A stretch of DNA of 29,646 nucleotides, taken from Deltaproteobacteria bacterium (lineage in GTDB: Bacteria; Desulfobacterota; Dissulfuribacteria; Dissulfuribacterales; S140-46). Positions 1-8,603 of the stretch are shown here, in pieces. Where the stretch lies: contig WFVQ01000224.1 of the NCBI GenBank assembly GCA_015491585.1, forward strand, positions 1 through 29,646, written 5' to 3'. A program made the translations under genes and the position numbers. The notes under the pieces were generated by a model. The model had not been told where the DNA came from, did not search any database, and saw only the letters and a list, made by a program, of their open reading frames with translations. How positions within the stretch are numbered: position 1 is the stretch's first letter; every line of letters starts with the position of its first letter.

Positions 1-17
1 AAGGCAACAAGTTTTAC

Positions 18-2057
18 CTATGTCACCGGATCGTAGTGGGAGAATACCATAGTGAAGGTTGCCCGGCCTTGAGACAGCGACCGGAGCTCGGTGGAGTAGC
101 CGAACATACGGGAGAGCGGCGCGATGGCCCTGATCACCTGCACCGGACCGCGGGCGGTTATCTCTTCCACCTTCCCGCCCCTGGCGTTCACGGAGCCGAT
201 GATGTCGCCCATGAACTGCTCGGGAGTGACCACCTCGATCTGCATCATGGGCTCCAGCAGTATGGGGTCCGCCTGCTCCAGGGCCTTTTTCAGGGCCTGG
301 GATGCGGCAGCCCTGCATGCGATGTCGGTGGAGTGGTTTTCGTCGAACTCCACCTCTTTCAGCTCCACCAATACGTCTATCATTGGAAAGCCGCGCACCA
401 CGCCCCCCTCTAAGCCCTGCTCCAGGGTCTCCACCATGAGATCCAGGTATCCCTCCGGGAGCGAGTCCGGAGCCACGGCCGATCTCACGAGGTTGCCTGC
501 GCTTCTCTCCCTGGGAGACACGGTCACCACCACACCCGCCGTCTGCCTGCTGCCGGCGATCTCCCTGTCGAACCGCTCCTCCACCGTGACCTCCTTCTGG
601 ATGGTCTCCCGGTACACCACCTGGGGCTTCCCCACGTTCACCGGAAGGTTGAATTCCCTGGTCATCCTGTGGACTATTATGTCCAGGTGTAGCTCGCCCA
701 TGCCGGAGATGATGGTCTGCCCGGTTTCTTCGTCGAATCTCACCTTGAACGTGGGATCCTCTTCCTCGAGTTTTTTCAAGACCCCTTCCACCTTCTCCTG
801 GTCTCCGACGGTCTTGGGCTCGACAGCGATAGAGATGACCGGTTTGTAGGTCTCGATGGGCTCGAGGAGAATAGGGTGCTCCCGGTTGCACAGGGTGTCT
901 CCTGTGGCGGCATTCTTGAGCCCCATCACCGCCACTATGGAACCGGCCCTGGCTTCGTCCAGCCTCTCCCTCTTGTTGGCGTGCATCTGGAGGATCCTGG
1001 CTGCCCTTTCCTTGCAGCGCTTGCCAGGGTTCCACACCTCCGCGCCCGCCTCGAGGACCCCGGAATAGACGCGAACGTAGGTCATCTTCCTGCCCCCGTC
1101 CATCTGGACCTTGAATGCCAGGGCAGAGAGGGGGGCGTCGTCTTTGGAGGGGAAGGATATCTCCTCACCGGTCTCAGGATGTGTGCCGGTGACCGGAGGG
1201 ACATCCAGAGGGCTTGGGAGATAGCGCCCTATGGCGTCCAGCAGCGGCTGCACCCCCTGGTTCTTCAGGGCCGAACCGGCAAAGATGGGCACACCTCTGA
1301 GCGAGATGCAGGCCCGCCTTATGGCGTCGTGGACCTCCTTCTCCTCTATTGCGCCCTCGTCCTCAAGGTAGAGCTCCATGAAGCGGTCGTCCGCGTCTGC
1401 CAGGGCCTCGAAGAGCTCTTCCCTGGCCTGGGCGACCTCGTCGCGCTTCTCCTCCGGGACCTCCAGGAGCTGGAACTCCGCGCCCTGGGTCTCCTGGTCC
1501 CAGACGATCCACTTCTGGGCTATCACATCGAAAACCCCGTTGAATTCGTCTTCGGCGCCGTTGGGTATGGTCAGTATTAGGGGATGGACCGCCAGGCGGT
1601 CGCGCATCTGGTCCACGGCCCGGAGGAAGTCGGCGCCCAGCCGGTCCATCTTGTTGATGAAGGCCATCTTGGGCACCTTGTACTTGTCGGCCTGGTGCCA
1701 CACCGTTTCCGACTGGGGCTCCACGCCGCCCACGGCGCAGAAGACCCCAACCGCTCCGTCCAGGACCCTGAGCGACCGCTCTACCTCGATAGTGAAGTCC
1801 ACGTGGCCCGGCGTGTCTATTATGTGGATCTCCTTGTTTTTCCAGAAACAGGTGGTGACCGCGGACGTAATGGTTATGCCCCGCTCCTGTTCCTCTGGCA
1901 TCCAGTCCATGGTGGCCTGGCCGTCGTGGACCTCGCCTATTTTGTGGGTCTTGCCCGTGTAGTAGAGCATCCGCTCGGTCAGGGTCGTCTTGCCAGCGTC
2001 GATGTGGGCTATGATACCGATGTTGCGTATACGCTTTATCCTGTTTTCTCCGGCCAT
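18..2057 (-). CDS. fusA: Elongation factor G paralogue (EF-G2-like translational GTPase)
   Basis: A 679-residue translational GTPase of normal EF-G length. The GTP-binding loop AHIDAGKT is at residues 17-24, followed by RGITI (switch II side), DTPGH and NKMD, so GTP binding looks intact. Domains II, III and V follow in normal order, with MFGY and LRS-GRA motifs near the C-terminus. The start is supported by GAAGGAAC four bases before the ATG. The gene stands alone, with no rpsL, rpsG or tuf beside it, which suggests a second EF-G rather than the str-operon copy. Domain IV is atypical: the usual GGRGQYG loop is replaced by AGSRQTAG (501-508), and by my alignment the E. coli His583 position is Asp572. 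Many deltaproteobacteria, spirochaetes and planctomycetes have two diverged EF-Gs (the spd types) that can split translocation and ribosome recycling; which of the two this is remains inference. Confidence 0.93.
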   Translation of the reverse strand: MAGENRIKRIRNIGIIAHIDAGKTTLTERMLYYTGKTHKIGEVHDGQATMDWMPEEQERGITITSAVTTCFWKNKEIHIIDTPGHVDFTIEVERSLRVLDGAVGVFCAVGGVEPQSETVWHQADKYKVPKMAFINKMDRLGADFLRAVDQMRDRLAVHPLILTIPNGAEDEFNGVFDVIAQKWIVWDQETQGAEFQLLEVPEEKRDEVAQAREELFEALADADDRFMELYLEDEGAIEEKEVHDAIRRACISLRGVPIFAGSALKNQGVQPLLDAIGRYLPSPLDVPPVTGTHPETGEEISFPSKDDAPLSALAFKVQMDGGRKMTYVRVYSGVLEAGAEVWNPGKRCKERAARILQMHANKRERLDEARAGSIVAVMGLKNAATGDTLCNREHPILLEPIETYKPVISIAVEPKTVGDQEKVEGVLKKLEEEDPTFKVRFDEETGQTIISGMGELHLDIIVHRMTREFNLPVNVGKPQVVYRETIQKEVTVEERFDREIAGSRQTAGVVVTVSPRERSAGNLVRSAVAPDSLPEGYLDLMVETLEQGLEGGVVRGFPMIDVLVELKEVEFDENHSTDIACRAAASQALKKALEQADPILLEPMMQIEVVTPEQFMGDIIGSVNARGGKVEEITARGPVQVIRAIAPLSRMFGYSTELRSLSQGRATFTMVFSHYDPVT

Positions 2058-2167
2058 GACGGTTCCTTCGTTGAAAATTGAACGGGTTTAAGGCATGATA
2101 GGCATGGTTGCGCGGCTTTGCCGCGGCCTGCCGGACTGTACTTTTTTGCGCGCCGGGATTGGCCTGG

Positions 2168-2212
2168 TTGGACGGCCGGACCGAATTTAACAAATATCCC
2201 GGTTGCGTACAA
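2168..2212. promoter_or_regulatory. Candidate divergent promoters between fusA and pyrR
   Basis: The 203-bp gap between the divergent fusA and pyrR starts must hold promoters for both. On the plus strand TTGGAC (2168-2173) is 18 bp from AAATAT (2192-2197). On the minus strand TTGTAC (2207-2212) is 17 bp from TAAATT (2184-2189). The two candidates overlap, so the genes could compete for polymerase. Both are weak matches to sigma-70 consensus, so this is tentative. Nothing else in the gap is recognisable; no PyrR-type anti-terminator/terminator pair was seen. Confidence 0.28.
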
Positions 2213-2260
2213 CACCTTTCCTTCTGCGCTCCCGGATGGGGGAGATCAAGGGGTGTGGCG

Positions 2261-2809
2261 ATGGACAACAGGGTGAAAGTGGTGCTTGATTCCAAGGAGA
2301 TGGAGAGGGCCCTGTCCCGCATGGCCCACGAGATTGTGGAGCACAACAAGGGAGTGGAGAACCTGGCGCTCATCGGCATCAGGACAGGTGGCGTGCCCCT
2401 GGCCCAGAGGCTCAGGGAACGGATAGCCGCCATAGAACAGAGGGTGGTTCCAGTGGGTGTGCTTGACATAACCCTTTACAGGGACGACTGGACCAGGTTG
2501 AGCAACAAACCAATGGTCCAGAAGACCGAGATAGAGTTCCCCGTGGACGACATGGACGTGGTGCTCGTCGATGACGTCCTGTATACGGGCAGGACTGTGC
2601 GGGCGGCCATGGACGCCCTGCTGGACATAGGAAGGCCGGCTACCATCCAGCTTGCGGTCCTGGTGGACAGGGGAAGGCGCCAGCTACCGATCCAGCCCGA
2701 TTATACAGGACTCGCCATGAAGACCTCTGCAGGGGAACATGTGAACGTCTATCTGAGAGAGACCGACGGTCGGGACGAAGTCGTAGTCGTGGCAGGAGAA
2801 GGCGGTTAG
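2261..2809 (+). CDS. pyrR: PyrR: pyrimidine operon regulator / uracil phosphoribosyltransferase
   Basis: A 182-residue type I phosphoribosyltransferase. The PRPP-binding loop is at residues 100-112 (VLVDDVLYTGRT core), with IGIRTGGVPLA at 38-48 and DITLYRDD at 69-76, the typical PyrR pattern. PyrR family proteins bind pyr mRNA in response to UMP in some bacteria and make UMP from uracil and PRPP; in Gram-negative bacteria only the enzyme role may apply. The ATG at 2261 is chosen because AAGGGG (2248-2253) lies seven bases upstream and the protein aligns from there; an in-frame GTG two codons earlier is possible. It is the first gene of an eight-gene operon, and pdxA starts one base after its stop codon. 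No pyrB or carA lies next to it. Confidence 0.93.
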   Translation: MDNRVKVVLDSKEMERALSRMAHEIVEHNKGVENLALIGIRTGGVPLAQRLRERIAAIEQRVVPVGVLDITLYRDDWTRLSNKPMVQKTEIEFPVDDMDVVLVDDVLYTGRTVRAAMDALLDIGRPATIQLAVLVDRGRRQLPIQPDYTGLAMKTSAGEHVNVYLRETDGRDEVVVVAGEGG

Positions 2810-2810
2810 G

Positions 2811-4472
2811 ATGGAACTGGAGCAGAGGGCCTCCATAGAGTGGAGCGGGGGGAGGGTGCCACGGCTTCACTGCGCCGGGACGGCGGATCCAACCGCAATA
2901 GCAGCTTCATGGGCCTGCGACTCAGGCGAGGTGCCGGTCTGTATATCGGTGGAGGGCGTCAAGGGGGAGGCAGGGGGCTGGTTCTCCCCTCCGGGTTCTG
3001 GAGCCTGTTTCTCGCTCCTGCTGCCGGATCTCCCGGAATTCGCCCACGCCTGGCTGCGGCTGGTCGGTTTGCTGGGGGTGGCCCAGGCCGTGGAGTCAGT
3101 GGCAGGTTCTGGAGCGGAGAGGTTCGCCTCTTCCCTTTCGTTCCACTGGCCCGATGGGCTTTACTGGAAAGGGAGGCGGTTCGGGAGGGTGTCCGCCTCA
3201 GTGGCCGGGGACGGAACGGCGTGCATCACGGTCTGCGTGAACTTGCTGGAGCACGACAACTATCCCGCATGGATTGATACCAGTGGGATAGCCGCACTCG
3301 AGGCGGTCTTATGGAAGCAGGTTGATGCCTCTTCCCTGATTGGCAGAGTGGTTGCCGCACTTATGGAACGCCAGAGTAGGCTCTCCCGGGGTGACTTGTC
3401 CCCTCTGCTTGAGGAGGCGGCCTTGAGGGCCATCACCGGCATCCCCGCTCCAGGGGCCAGGCTGTTCCTGACCCTGGGGTGTCCTGCAGGCGTGGGTCCC
3501 GAGGTGGCGGCCAAGGCCCTGGCCAAACATCCCGAGTGGCTGCTTACAGATGGTATCCGCCTCGTGGGCGATCCCAACGTCTTCAAGCGGGCGTGCCGGA
3601 TCATTGGGGCCGAGATCCCGTTCCACAAGGTCCTTCCAGACGGCACGGTGATCGAGACGAGGGATGGGGTTTCGGTTCCACTGTGGGCCGTCACCTCACT
3701 GGACCTGGAAAGGGTAAGGTTCGGGCGGCCCAGCGAGACCACCGGCCGTGCCTCCTACCTCTATCTGAAGAGGGCCATAGAACTCTGTCTCAGGGGAGAG
3801 GGCGACGGGATCGTGACCTCGCCCATCAGCAAGGCCGGCCTCAGGATGGCTGGCATAAGCCATCCAGGTCACACTGAGATCCTGGCAGAGATGAGCGGAG
3901 CCGGCCGGGTCGCCATGATGCTGGCCGGCCCGAGGCTCAAGGTGATACTGGTCACTATCCATGAACCGCTGGCCGCGGTGCCAGGGCTCCTCACCGAGGA
4001 GAGGGTGTTCGAGACCATAGAGATATGCCGCCGCGCCCTGCTCCACGACTTCGGGATAAGCTCCCCGAGAATAGCGGTGGCCGCCCTCAATCCACATGCA
4101 GGCGAGGAGGGGCTCTTCGGCGACGAGGAGGTGAGGGTCATAGCGCCTGCGGTGGAGATGGCCAGGCGGAAGGGGTGGAGTGTGGACGGTCCCTTTCCGC
4201 CAGATACCGTATTTTACCGTGCCGCCCGGGGAGAATTCCATGCTGTGGTGTGCCAGTACCACGATCAAGGGCTGATACCGTTCAAACTTCTCCATTTCGA
4301 GGACGGGGTGAACGTCACCCTCGGCCTGCCGTTCGTCCGCACTTCGGTGGACCACGGCACTGCCTACGACATAGCCGGGACCGGCCGCGCCGATAGTTCC
4401 AGCATGGAGGCGGCGTTGGAGCTCGGCATGGTCCTGGCGGCGAATCGCAGGCGGCTGGAGGGGAGGGGATGA
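2811..4472 (+). CDS. pdxA: PdxA fused to an N-terminal degenerate biotin-protein-ligase-like domain
   Basis: A 553-residue protein; ordinary PdxA is about 330. Residues ~215-553 are a full PdxA, the NAD-dependent 4-phosphohydroxy-L-threonine dehydrogenase of pyridoxal phosphate synthesis. The metal ligands are present: H354 in GHTE, H384 in TIHEPL and H484 in YHDQG, along with LNPHAGE (426-432) and RTSVDHGTA (510-518). Residues 1-~210 read as a biotin/lipoate ligase fold by motif order compared with E. coli BirA: WFSPPG (57-62) for the BirA WFSPFG strand, FHWPDGLYWKGRR (111-123) for the KWPND loop, VCVNL (142-146) for the GINM strand, then ATSL-like VDASSLIGRVVAALMER (171-187). The catalytic Lys of KWPND is His112 and the GRGRRG nucleotide loop is not conserved, so ligase activity is unlikely. 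The start follows GGAGAAGG. The stop overlaps the next gene by 4 nt. Confidence 0.9.
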   Translation: MELEQRASIEWSGGRVPRLHCAGTADPTAIAASWACDSGEVPVCISVEGVKGEAGGWFSPPGSGACFSLLLPDLPEFAHAWLRLVGLLGVAQAVESVAGSGAERFASSLSFHWPDGLYWKGRRFGRVSASVAGDGTACITVCVNLLEHDNYPAWIDTSGIAALEAVLWKQVDASSLIGRVVAALMERQSRLSRGDLSPLLEEAALRAITGIPAPGARLFLTLGCPAGVGPEVAAKALAKHPEWLLTDGIRLVGDPNVFKRACRIIGAEIPFHKVLPDGTVIETRDGVSVPLWAVTSLDLERVRFGRPSETTGRASYLYLKRAIELCLRGEGDGIVTSPISKAGLRMAGISHPGHTEILAEMSGAGRVAMMLAGPRLKVILVTIHEPLAAVPGLLTEERVFETIEICRRALLHDFGISSPRIAVAALNPHAGEEGLFGDEEVRVIAPAVEMARRKGWSVDGPFPPDTVFYRAARGEFHAVVCQYHDQGLIPFKLLHFEDGVNVTLGLPFVRTSVDHGTAYDIAGTGRADSSSMEAALELGMVLAANRRRLEGRG

Positions 4473-5392
4473 ATCAGGAAGCCGTGGTGGAGGTTTCGGG
4501 CGTCAAGAAGCGGTTCGGTGACCGCTGGGCCGTTTCGTCCATCTCCTTCTCCATTGCCAGGGGAGAGTGCCTGGCCCTGCTGGGCCCAAACGGGGCGGGA
4601 AAGACCACGACCATACACATGCTCCTCGGCCTGGTGGTGCCTGACGGAGGCAGCATACGGGTTTTCGGCCTTGAGGCCTCCGGACATCTCAAGGAGATAA
4701 AACAGGGGACAGGGGTCTGCCCCCAGAACGACAATCTCGATCCCGACCTCACGGTGGTGGAGAACCTGGTGACCTATGCCTCCTATTTCGGTATCGGGAA
4801 GAGGGAAGCGCTTGCCAGGGCAGGGGAGCTGCTGGAATTTTTCGCCCTGTCCAACCGCTCGGACGAGGTGATCCAGAACCTGTCCGGTGGCCAGAGGAGG
4901 AGGCTGCTCATAGCCAGGGCCCTGATAAACCGGCCCGGGCTGTTCATATTGGACGAACCCACCATAGGGCTGGACCCCCAGGCACGCCACCTCATCTGGG
5001 AGCGGCTCGAGGCCCTCAAGGCCGGAGGAACCACCATGCTCCTCACCAGCCACTATATGGAGGAGGTCTCGGTTCTGGCAGACCGGGTCATCATACTGGA
5101 CAGCGGCAGGGTGGTGGTGGAGGGCCGGGTGGACGAGCTGGTCAGGGAGATGGTTGGGAACCAGGTGGTTGAGGTCTCGGGTCCCAAGGCGAGGCTACAG
5201 GAGATCGCGGAGTCTGTAGAGGGTTGTGACGTGGAGACCGAAAGCAACGGCACCAGGCTATATGTCTATTTGAAAGGGCCGTGCGACCGGCTGGATGCCC
5301 TGGGAGATCATGGGCTGGTGGTGGTCAGGAGGCCTGCCAACCTGGAGGATCTCTTCCTCCGGCTCACCGGCAGGCGGCTCAGGGAGGAGTGA
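4469..5392 (+). CDS. ABC-2 type exporter, ATP-binding subunit (NodI/DrrA-like)
   Basis: A 307-residue ATPase. Walker A GPNGAGKTT is at 39-47, the Q-loop Gln at 86 in VCPQNDNLDPDLT, signature LSGGQ at 138-142, Walker B LFILDEP at 158-164, and the switch His in LLTSHYMEE. The phrase around the Q-loop and the YASYFGI segment are typical of the NodI/DrrA branch, which powers export of lipids, drugs or lipo-oligosaccharides. The last ~90 residues form the usual regulatory tail of this branch. The ATG overlaps the pdxA stop (ATGA), and the following permease overlaps by one base, so the two subunits are translationally coupled. The substrate cannot be told from sequence; the later sugar-nucleotide genes make a glycolipid or polysaccharide possible, but this is a guess. 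A nod gene name would imply nodulation, so none is given. Confidence 0.93.
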   Translation: MNQEAVVEVSGVKKRFGDRWAVSSISFSIARGECLALLGPNGAGKTTTIHMLLGLVVPDGGSIRVFGLEASGHLKEIKQGTGVCPQNDNLDPDLTVVENLVTYASYFGIGKREALARAGELLEFFALSNRSDEVIQNLSGGQRRRLLIARALINRPGLFILDEPTIGLDPQARHLIWERLEALKAGGTTMLLTSHYMEEVSVLADRVIILDSGRVVVEGRVDELVREMVGNQVVEVSGPKARLQEIAESVEGCDVETESNGTRLYVYLKGPCDRLDALGDHGLVVVRRPANLEDLFLRLTGRRLREE

Positions 5393-6147
5393 TGGACCTG
5401 CTCTTCCTCAAGGTGTGGCAGCGGAACGCCAAGGCATGGGCCAAACACGTCAGGGCGAGCCTAATAGGGAACCTGGGCCAGCCCTTTCTTTTCCTGGTGG
5501 CAATGGGATATGGGCTTGGACGCGAGATTCCCGACATCCACGGCCTCACCTACCTCCAGTTCATAGCCCCGGGGCTCGTGGCCTCGGCAACCATGTACAG
5601 CGCGGCGTTCGAGGCCACCTTTGGTTCATACACCAGGCTCGCCACCCAGAAGACCTTCGAGGCCATACTCATGACCCCGGTCAGCTCGTACGATCTTGGC
5701 CTGGGAGAGGTGGTGTGGGGCGCCACCAAGGGGCTGTTGTCGGGGATAATCATGGTGGCTGCCCTGCCCCTGTTCGGTGTGATCCCATCGCCCTGGACCC
5801 TCCTTATCCCTTTCGTCCTCTTCCTCGAGGGGATGATTTTCGCAGCATTCGGACTTGTTATGACGGCCTTGGCCTCCAACTATGAGTTCTTCAACTATTT
5901 CACCTCGCTGATCTTGACGCCCCTGTTCCTGTTCTCGGGCATCTTCTTTCCCCTGGACGCCCTGCATCCAGCGGCCTCGCTGGGTATCCGCCTGCTGCCC
6001 CTGAGCCATGTGGTGGACCTGAACCGCTCCCTATGCTACGGCAGGCTCGGTCCTGCGGACTGGATATCAGCACTCATGGTAGTGGCCTATGCCGTTGTGA
6101 TGACGGCAACGGCGGTCTCGCTGCTGCACCGGAGGCTCATCAAGTGA
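5392..6147 (+). CDS. ABC-2 type exporter, permease subunit (NodJ-like)
   Basis: A 251-residue integral membrane protein with about six hydrophobic segments, starting after a short basic cytoplasmic stretch (KVWQRNAKAWAKH). The conserved ABC-2 region is visible: FIAPGLVASATMYSAAFE, then LATQKTFEAILMTPVS, then GIFFPLDALHP before the last helices, as in NodJ and related permeases. It pairs with the ATPase encoded immediately upstream; TGATG joins the two genes. A longer open frame reaches back into the ATPase gene, but GGGAGGAG sits just before the ATG at 5392 and homologous permeases begin here. Inner-membrane location is inferred from hydrophobicity. Substrate unknown. Confidence 0.92.
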   Translation: MDLLFLKVWQRNAKAWAKHVRASLIGNLGQPFLFLVAMGYGLGREIPDIHGLTYLQFIAPGLVASATMYSAAFEATFGSYTRLATQKTFEAILMTPVSSYDLGLGEVVWGATKGLLSGIIMVAALPLFGVIPSPWTLLIPFVLFLEGMIFAAFGLVMTALASNYEFFNYFTSLILTPLFLFSGIFFPLDALHPAASLGIRLLPLSHVVDLNRSLCYGRLGPADWISALMVVAYAVVMTATAVSLLHRRLIK

Positions 6148-7052
6148 TGGACTCCCATGACAAGGTGACGGAGACAGTAAGGATTGCAAGGCTCGGGGTG
6201 GTGGTGAACCTGCTGCTCTCCGGGGTGAAGCTGGCAGTGGGATATGTGGGCCACAGCCAGACGGTGATAGCAGACGCAATCCACAGCCTCTCGGATCTCG
6301 GCACCGATTTCATCCTCCTCATAGGAGTGAGATATTGGCACCAGCCGCCCGACGACCACCATCCTTATGGTCACAGGCGGATAGAGACCCTGATATCGGT
6401 TGCCATAGGATTCTGCCTCTTTTTCGTCGGCGTCGGCCTGGTCGTGAAGGCGGTTGACTCGTTATTGCATGGGAGGGGTCGGGATGTAGGTCTGGTGGCC
6501 GCGGTTGGGCCCGCGCTTTCCATCGTAGTAAAGGGTATCTTGTACAGGGTAACCCTTGGGGTGGGGGAGAGGCTGCGCTCCCAGGCCGTGATCGCCAATG
6601 CGTTTCACCACCGTTCAGACATACTGAGCTCTCTTCCTGCCCTGGCCTCTGTGGGAATCGCGGCCCTTCGCCCTAAGTGGGGCTTCTTGGATGGTGTCGG
6701 TTCCATTCTGGTCTCATGTTTCATCTTCACTGATGCCTGGAAGATCATAGGACCTTCGCTGGCAGAGCTTATGGACTGTACAGACGTTGAAAAAAACGAT
6801 CAGATAAGGGCAAAGATCGCTGGCATGTCAGGGGTGGGCGCGATACACTCCCTGCGGACCAGGAGGCATGGCGACTCGGTACTCATGGATGTGGACATCA
6901 TGGTGGATCCGGAGATCTCAGTCAGGGAAGGGCACGAGATCGCCGAGAGGGTTAAAGAGAGTCTCATGGCGCAGGACCGGGATATCGTGGATGTCGTAGT
7001 CCACGTGGAGCCGCTGGAGGCAGGGCGAAGGTGCAAGGATGACGGGGAATAG
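6147..7052 (+). CDS. Cation diffusion facilitator family metal transporter
   Basis: A 301-residue CDF-family protein with about six transmembrane segments and a C-terminal cytoplasmic domain (from about residue 205) with the usual fold. The two intramembrane metal-site motifs are HSLSD (46-50) in helix 2 and HHRSD (154-158) in helix 5, giving an HxxxD/HxxxD pair, a pattern seen in zinc-transporting CDFs. A His/Asp-rich loop (PPDDHHPYGHRR, 67-78) follows helix 2. These proteins export Zn2+, Fe2+ or similar ions in exchange for protons. The start ATG overlaps the permease stop by one base (TGATG); an alternative ATG lies four codons on. Its end overlaps tsaE by 14 nt. Which metal is carried is inference. 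Confidence 0.93.
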   Translation: MDSHDKVTETVRIARLGVVVNLLLSGVKLAVGYVGHSQTVIADAIHSLSDLGTDFILLIGVRYWHQPPDDHHPYGHRRIETLISVAIGFCLFFVGVGLVVKAVDSLLHGRGRDVGLVAAVGPALSIVVKGILYRVTLGVGERLRSQAVIANAFHHRSDILSSLPALASVGIAALRPKWGFLDGVGSILVSCFIFTDAWKIIGPSLAELMDCTDVEKNDQIRAKIAGMSGVGAIHSLRTRRHGDSVLMDVDIMVDPEISVREGHEIAERVKESLMAQDRDIVDVVVHVEPLEAGRRCKDDGE

Positions 7053-7518
7053 GCTCTCTCTTGCCAGCTTGGACCATACCCGTGTCCTGGCCAGGTGTGT
7101 TGCCAGGCTGTGCCAGGCAGGAGACGTCCTGCTGCTGGACGGTGAGCTGGGAGCGGGCAAGACGGCGTTCACCCGTCTCCTATGCGAGGAGTTGGGAATA
7201 GACGGCAGGATGGTGGCGAGCCCCTCGTTCTCGATAATGCACGAATATCCAGGCCAGCCCCTCGGGGTGTTGCATGCCGATCTCTACAGGCTGGGGCCTG
7301 GAACCGATCCCGATGTCATCGGTCTTTCCGACTACCTGGATTCCCAGTGGATAGTCGTGGTAGAGTGGGGCCGATATCTGGATTGGATGGGGCCGGCACT
7401 CTTGATGGAGTTCTTCCACGAGAACGGAGGGCGCGCCTGCGCCATCGCCGCAAGAGGAGAAGAGAAGGAGGAGATGGCGCGTGCCATGAAGAGCTGTTAC
7501 TACCAGGAGGTGGCATGA
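7039..7518 (+). CDS. tsaE: TsaE, ATPase of tRNA t6A synthesis
   Basis: A 159-residue TsaE (YjeE family). Walker A GELGAGKT is at 35-42, SPSFSIMHEY at 61-70, HADLYRLG at 79-86 and a VVVEWG strand near 106-111, the classic motif series. TsaE works with TsaB and TsaD to place threonylcarbamoyl groups on A37 of tRNAs reading ANN codons; tsaB and tsaD are not in this window. The last ~30 residues are rich in Lys and Glu and are not typical of the core fold. The start lies inside the end of the CDF gene with GGCGAAGG upstream, and the stop overlaps the next ATG (ATGA), so it is tightly co-translated. Confidence 0.93.
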   Translation: MTGNRLSLASLDHTRVLARCVARLCQAGDVLLLDGELGAGKTAFTRLLCEELGIDGRMVASPSFSIMHEYPGQPLGVLHADLYRLGPGTDPDVIGLSDYLDSQWIVVVEWGRYLDWMGPALLMEFFHENGGRACAIAARGEEKEEMARAMKSCYYQEVA

Positions 7519-8579
7519 AGGCGTTGATATTGAGCGGAGGACGCGGGACCAGGCTGCGCCCTTTAACCCATACCATAGCCAAACAGCTGGTGCCCGTGGC
7601 CAATCAGCCCATACTGGGATATGTCATGGATCACGTACAGGCCGCCGGTATGGGCGATGTGGGAGTAGTAGTGGCACCAGAGACCCAGGGCGAGGTCCGG
7701 GGATATCTCGGTGATGGCGGGAAATGGGGTGTGAACCTAACCTATATACTCCAGGAGCAGCCGTTGGGGCTGGCGCATGCGGTCAAGACGGCCAAGGATT
7801 TTCTTGGCGATGCCCCGTTCGTCATGTATCTCGGCGACAATCTGCTCGGCAAGGGGATTGCAGGGGCGATAGAGCGGTTTGCTTCCAGTTCCATGGATGC
7901 CCTGGTCTTTCTGAAGCAGGTGGATGATCCGCGGGCCTTTGGTGTCGCCGAACTCGACGGCAGCGGCTCCATAGTCCGGCTTGTGGAGAAACCGAAGGAT
8001 CCTCCCTCCGACCTCGCCCTGGTGGGGGTCTATCTCTTTTCTCCCAAGATCCACAGGGCTATCGACTCCATAGAGCCGTCCTGGCGCGGGGAGTTGGAGA
8101 TAACCGATGCCATTCAGTGGCTCATCGATCACGGCGGCAGGGTCTCAGGCGAGGTCCTCGACTGCTGGTGGCTGGATACCGGAAAGAAGGATGACTTCCT
8201 CCAGGCTAATCTCACTGTCCTGGACGATTATCTGAAGCGGGACATCAGGGGGGAGCTCGTGGATAGCCAGGTGCACGGCAGGGTGCGGCTGGAGGATGGG
8301 GCGCGGATCGTCAACAGCGTGGTCAGGGGGCCTGTTGCCATTGGCCGGGACGCCGAGATAAGGGATTCGTTCATCGGCCCTTATACCAGCATAGGCCACG
8401 GCAGCAGGATAGTGGGTTCCTCAGTGGAACACTCCGTCATATTGGACCGCTGCGAGGTCATAGGCATATCAAGGCTCGAAGACAGCCTCATAGGCAGGGA
8501 CTCCAGGGTGGTTATGGGCGGAGCCCGCAATACCGCCCTCAGGCTCATGATAGGAGACCATTGCCAGATCGAGGTGTAG
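7515..8579 (+). CDS. Glucose-1-phosphate thymidylyltransferase, long form with left-handed beta-helix
   Basis: A 354-residue nucleotidyltransferase. Residues 1-~235 are the catalytic domain with the signature GGRGTRLRPLT (8-18), K23 in AKQLVPVANQP, and metal-binding YLGDN. Residues ~240-354 are isoleucine/valine/glycine-rich hexapeptide-type repeats (for example IRDSFIGPYTSIG), predicted to form a left-handed beta-helix. This is the long RmlA architecture (StrD/archaeal type), which makes dTDP-glucose or a related sugar nucleotide from sugar-1-phosphate and dTTP; UTP or another sugar cannot be excluded. GGAGG lies five bases before the ATG. No rmlB or rmlD is present here, so the deoxysugar route is incomplete in this window. 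Confidence 0.88.
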   Translation: MKALILSGGRGTRLRPLTHTIAKQLVPVANQPILGYVMDHVQAAGMGDVGVVVAPETQGEVRGYLGDGGKWGVNLTYILQEQPLGLAHAVKTAKDFLGDAPFVMYLGDNLLGKGIAGAIERFASSSMDALVFLKQVDDPRAFGVAELDGSGSIVRLVEKPKDPPSDLALVGVYLFSPKIHRAIDSIEPSWRGELEITDAIQWLIDHGGRVSGEVLDCWWLDTGKKDDFLQANLTVLDDYLKRDIRGELVDSQVHGRVRLEDGARIVNSVVRGPVAIGRDAEIRDSFIGPYTSIGHGSRIVGSSVEHSVILDRCEVIGISRLEDSLIGRDSRVVMGGARNTALRLMIGDHCQIEV

Positions 8580-8603
8580 TTGCCGCAACTGGGAGGAGGA
8601 GAG

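Noticed and set aside
2108..2260. An extended PyrR N-terminus of about 50 residues
   Set aside because: The added sequence has no PyrR similarity, and AAGGGG is well placed before the ATG at 2261.
1363..2469. A 368-codon minus-strand frame spanning the fusA start and the start of pyrR
   Set aside because: It is a shifted reading of fusA and the antisense of pyrR, with Arg/Gly/His-rich low-complexity sequence and no family motif.
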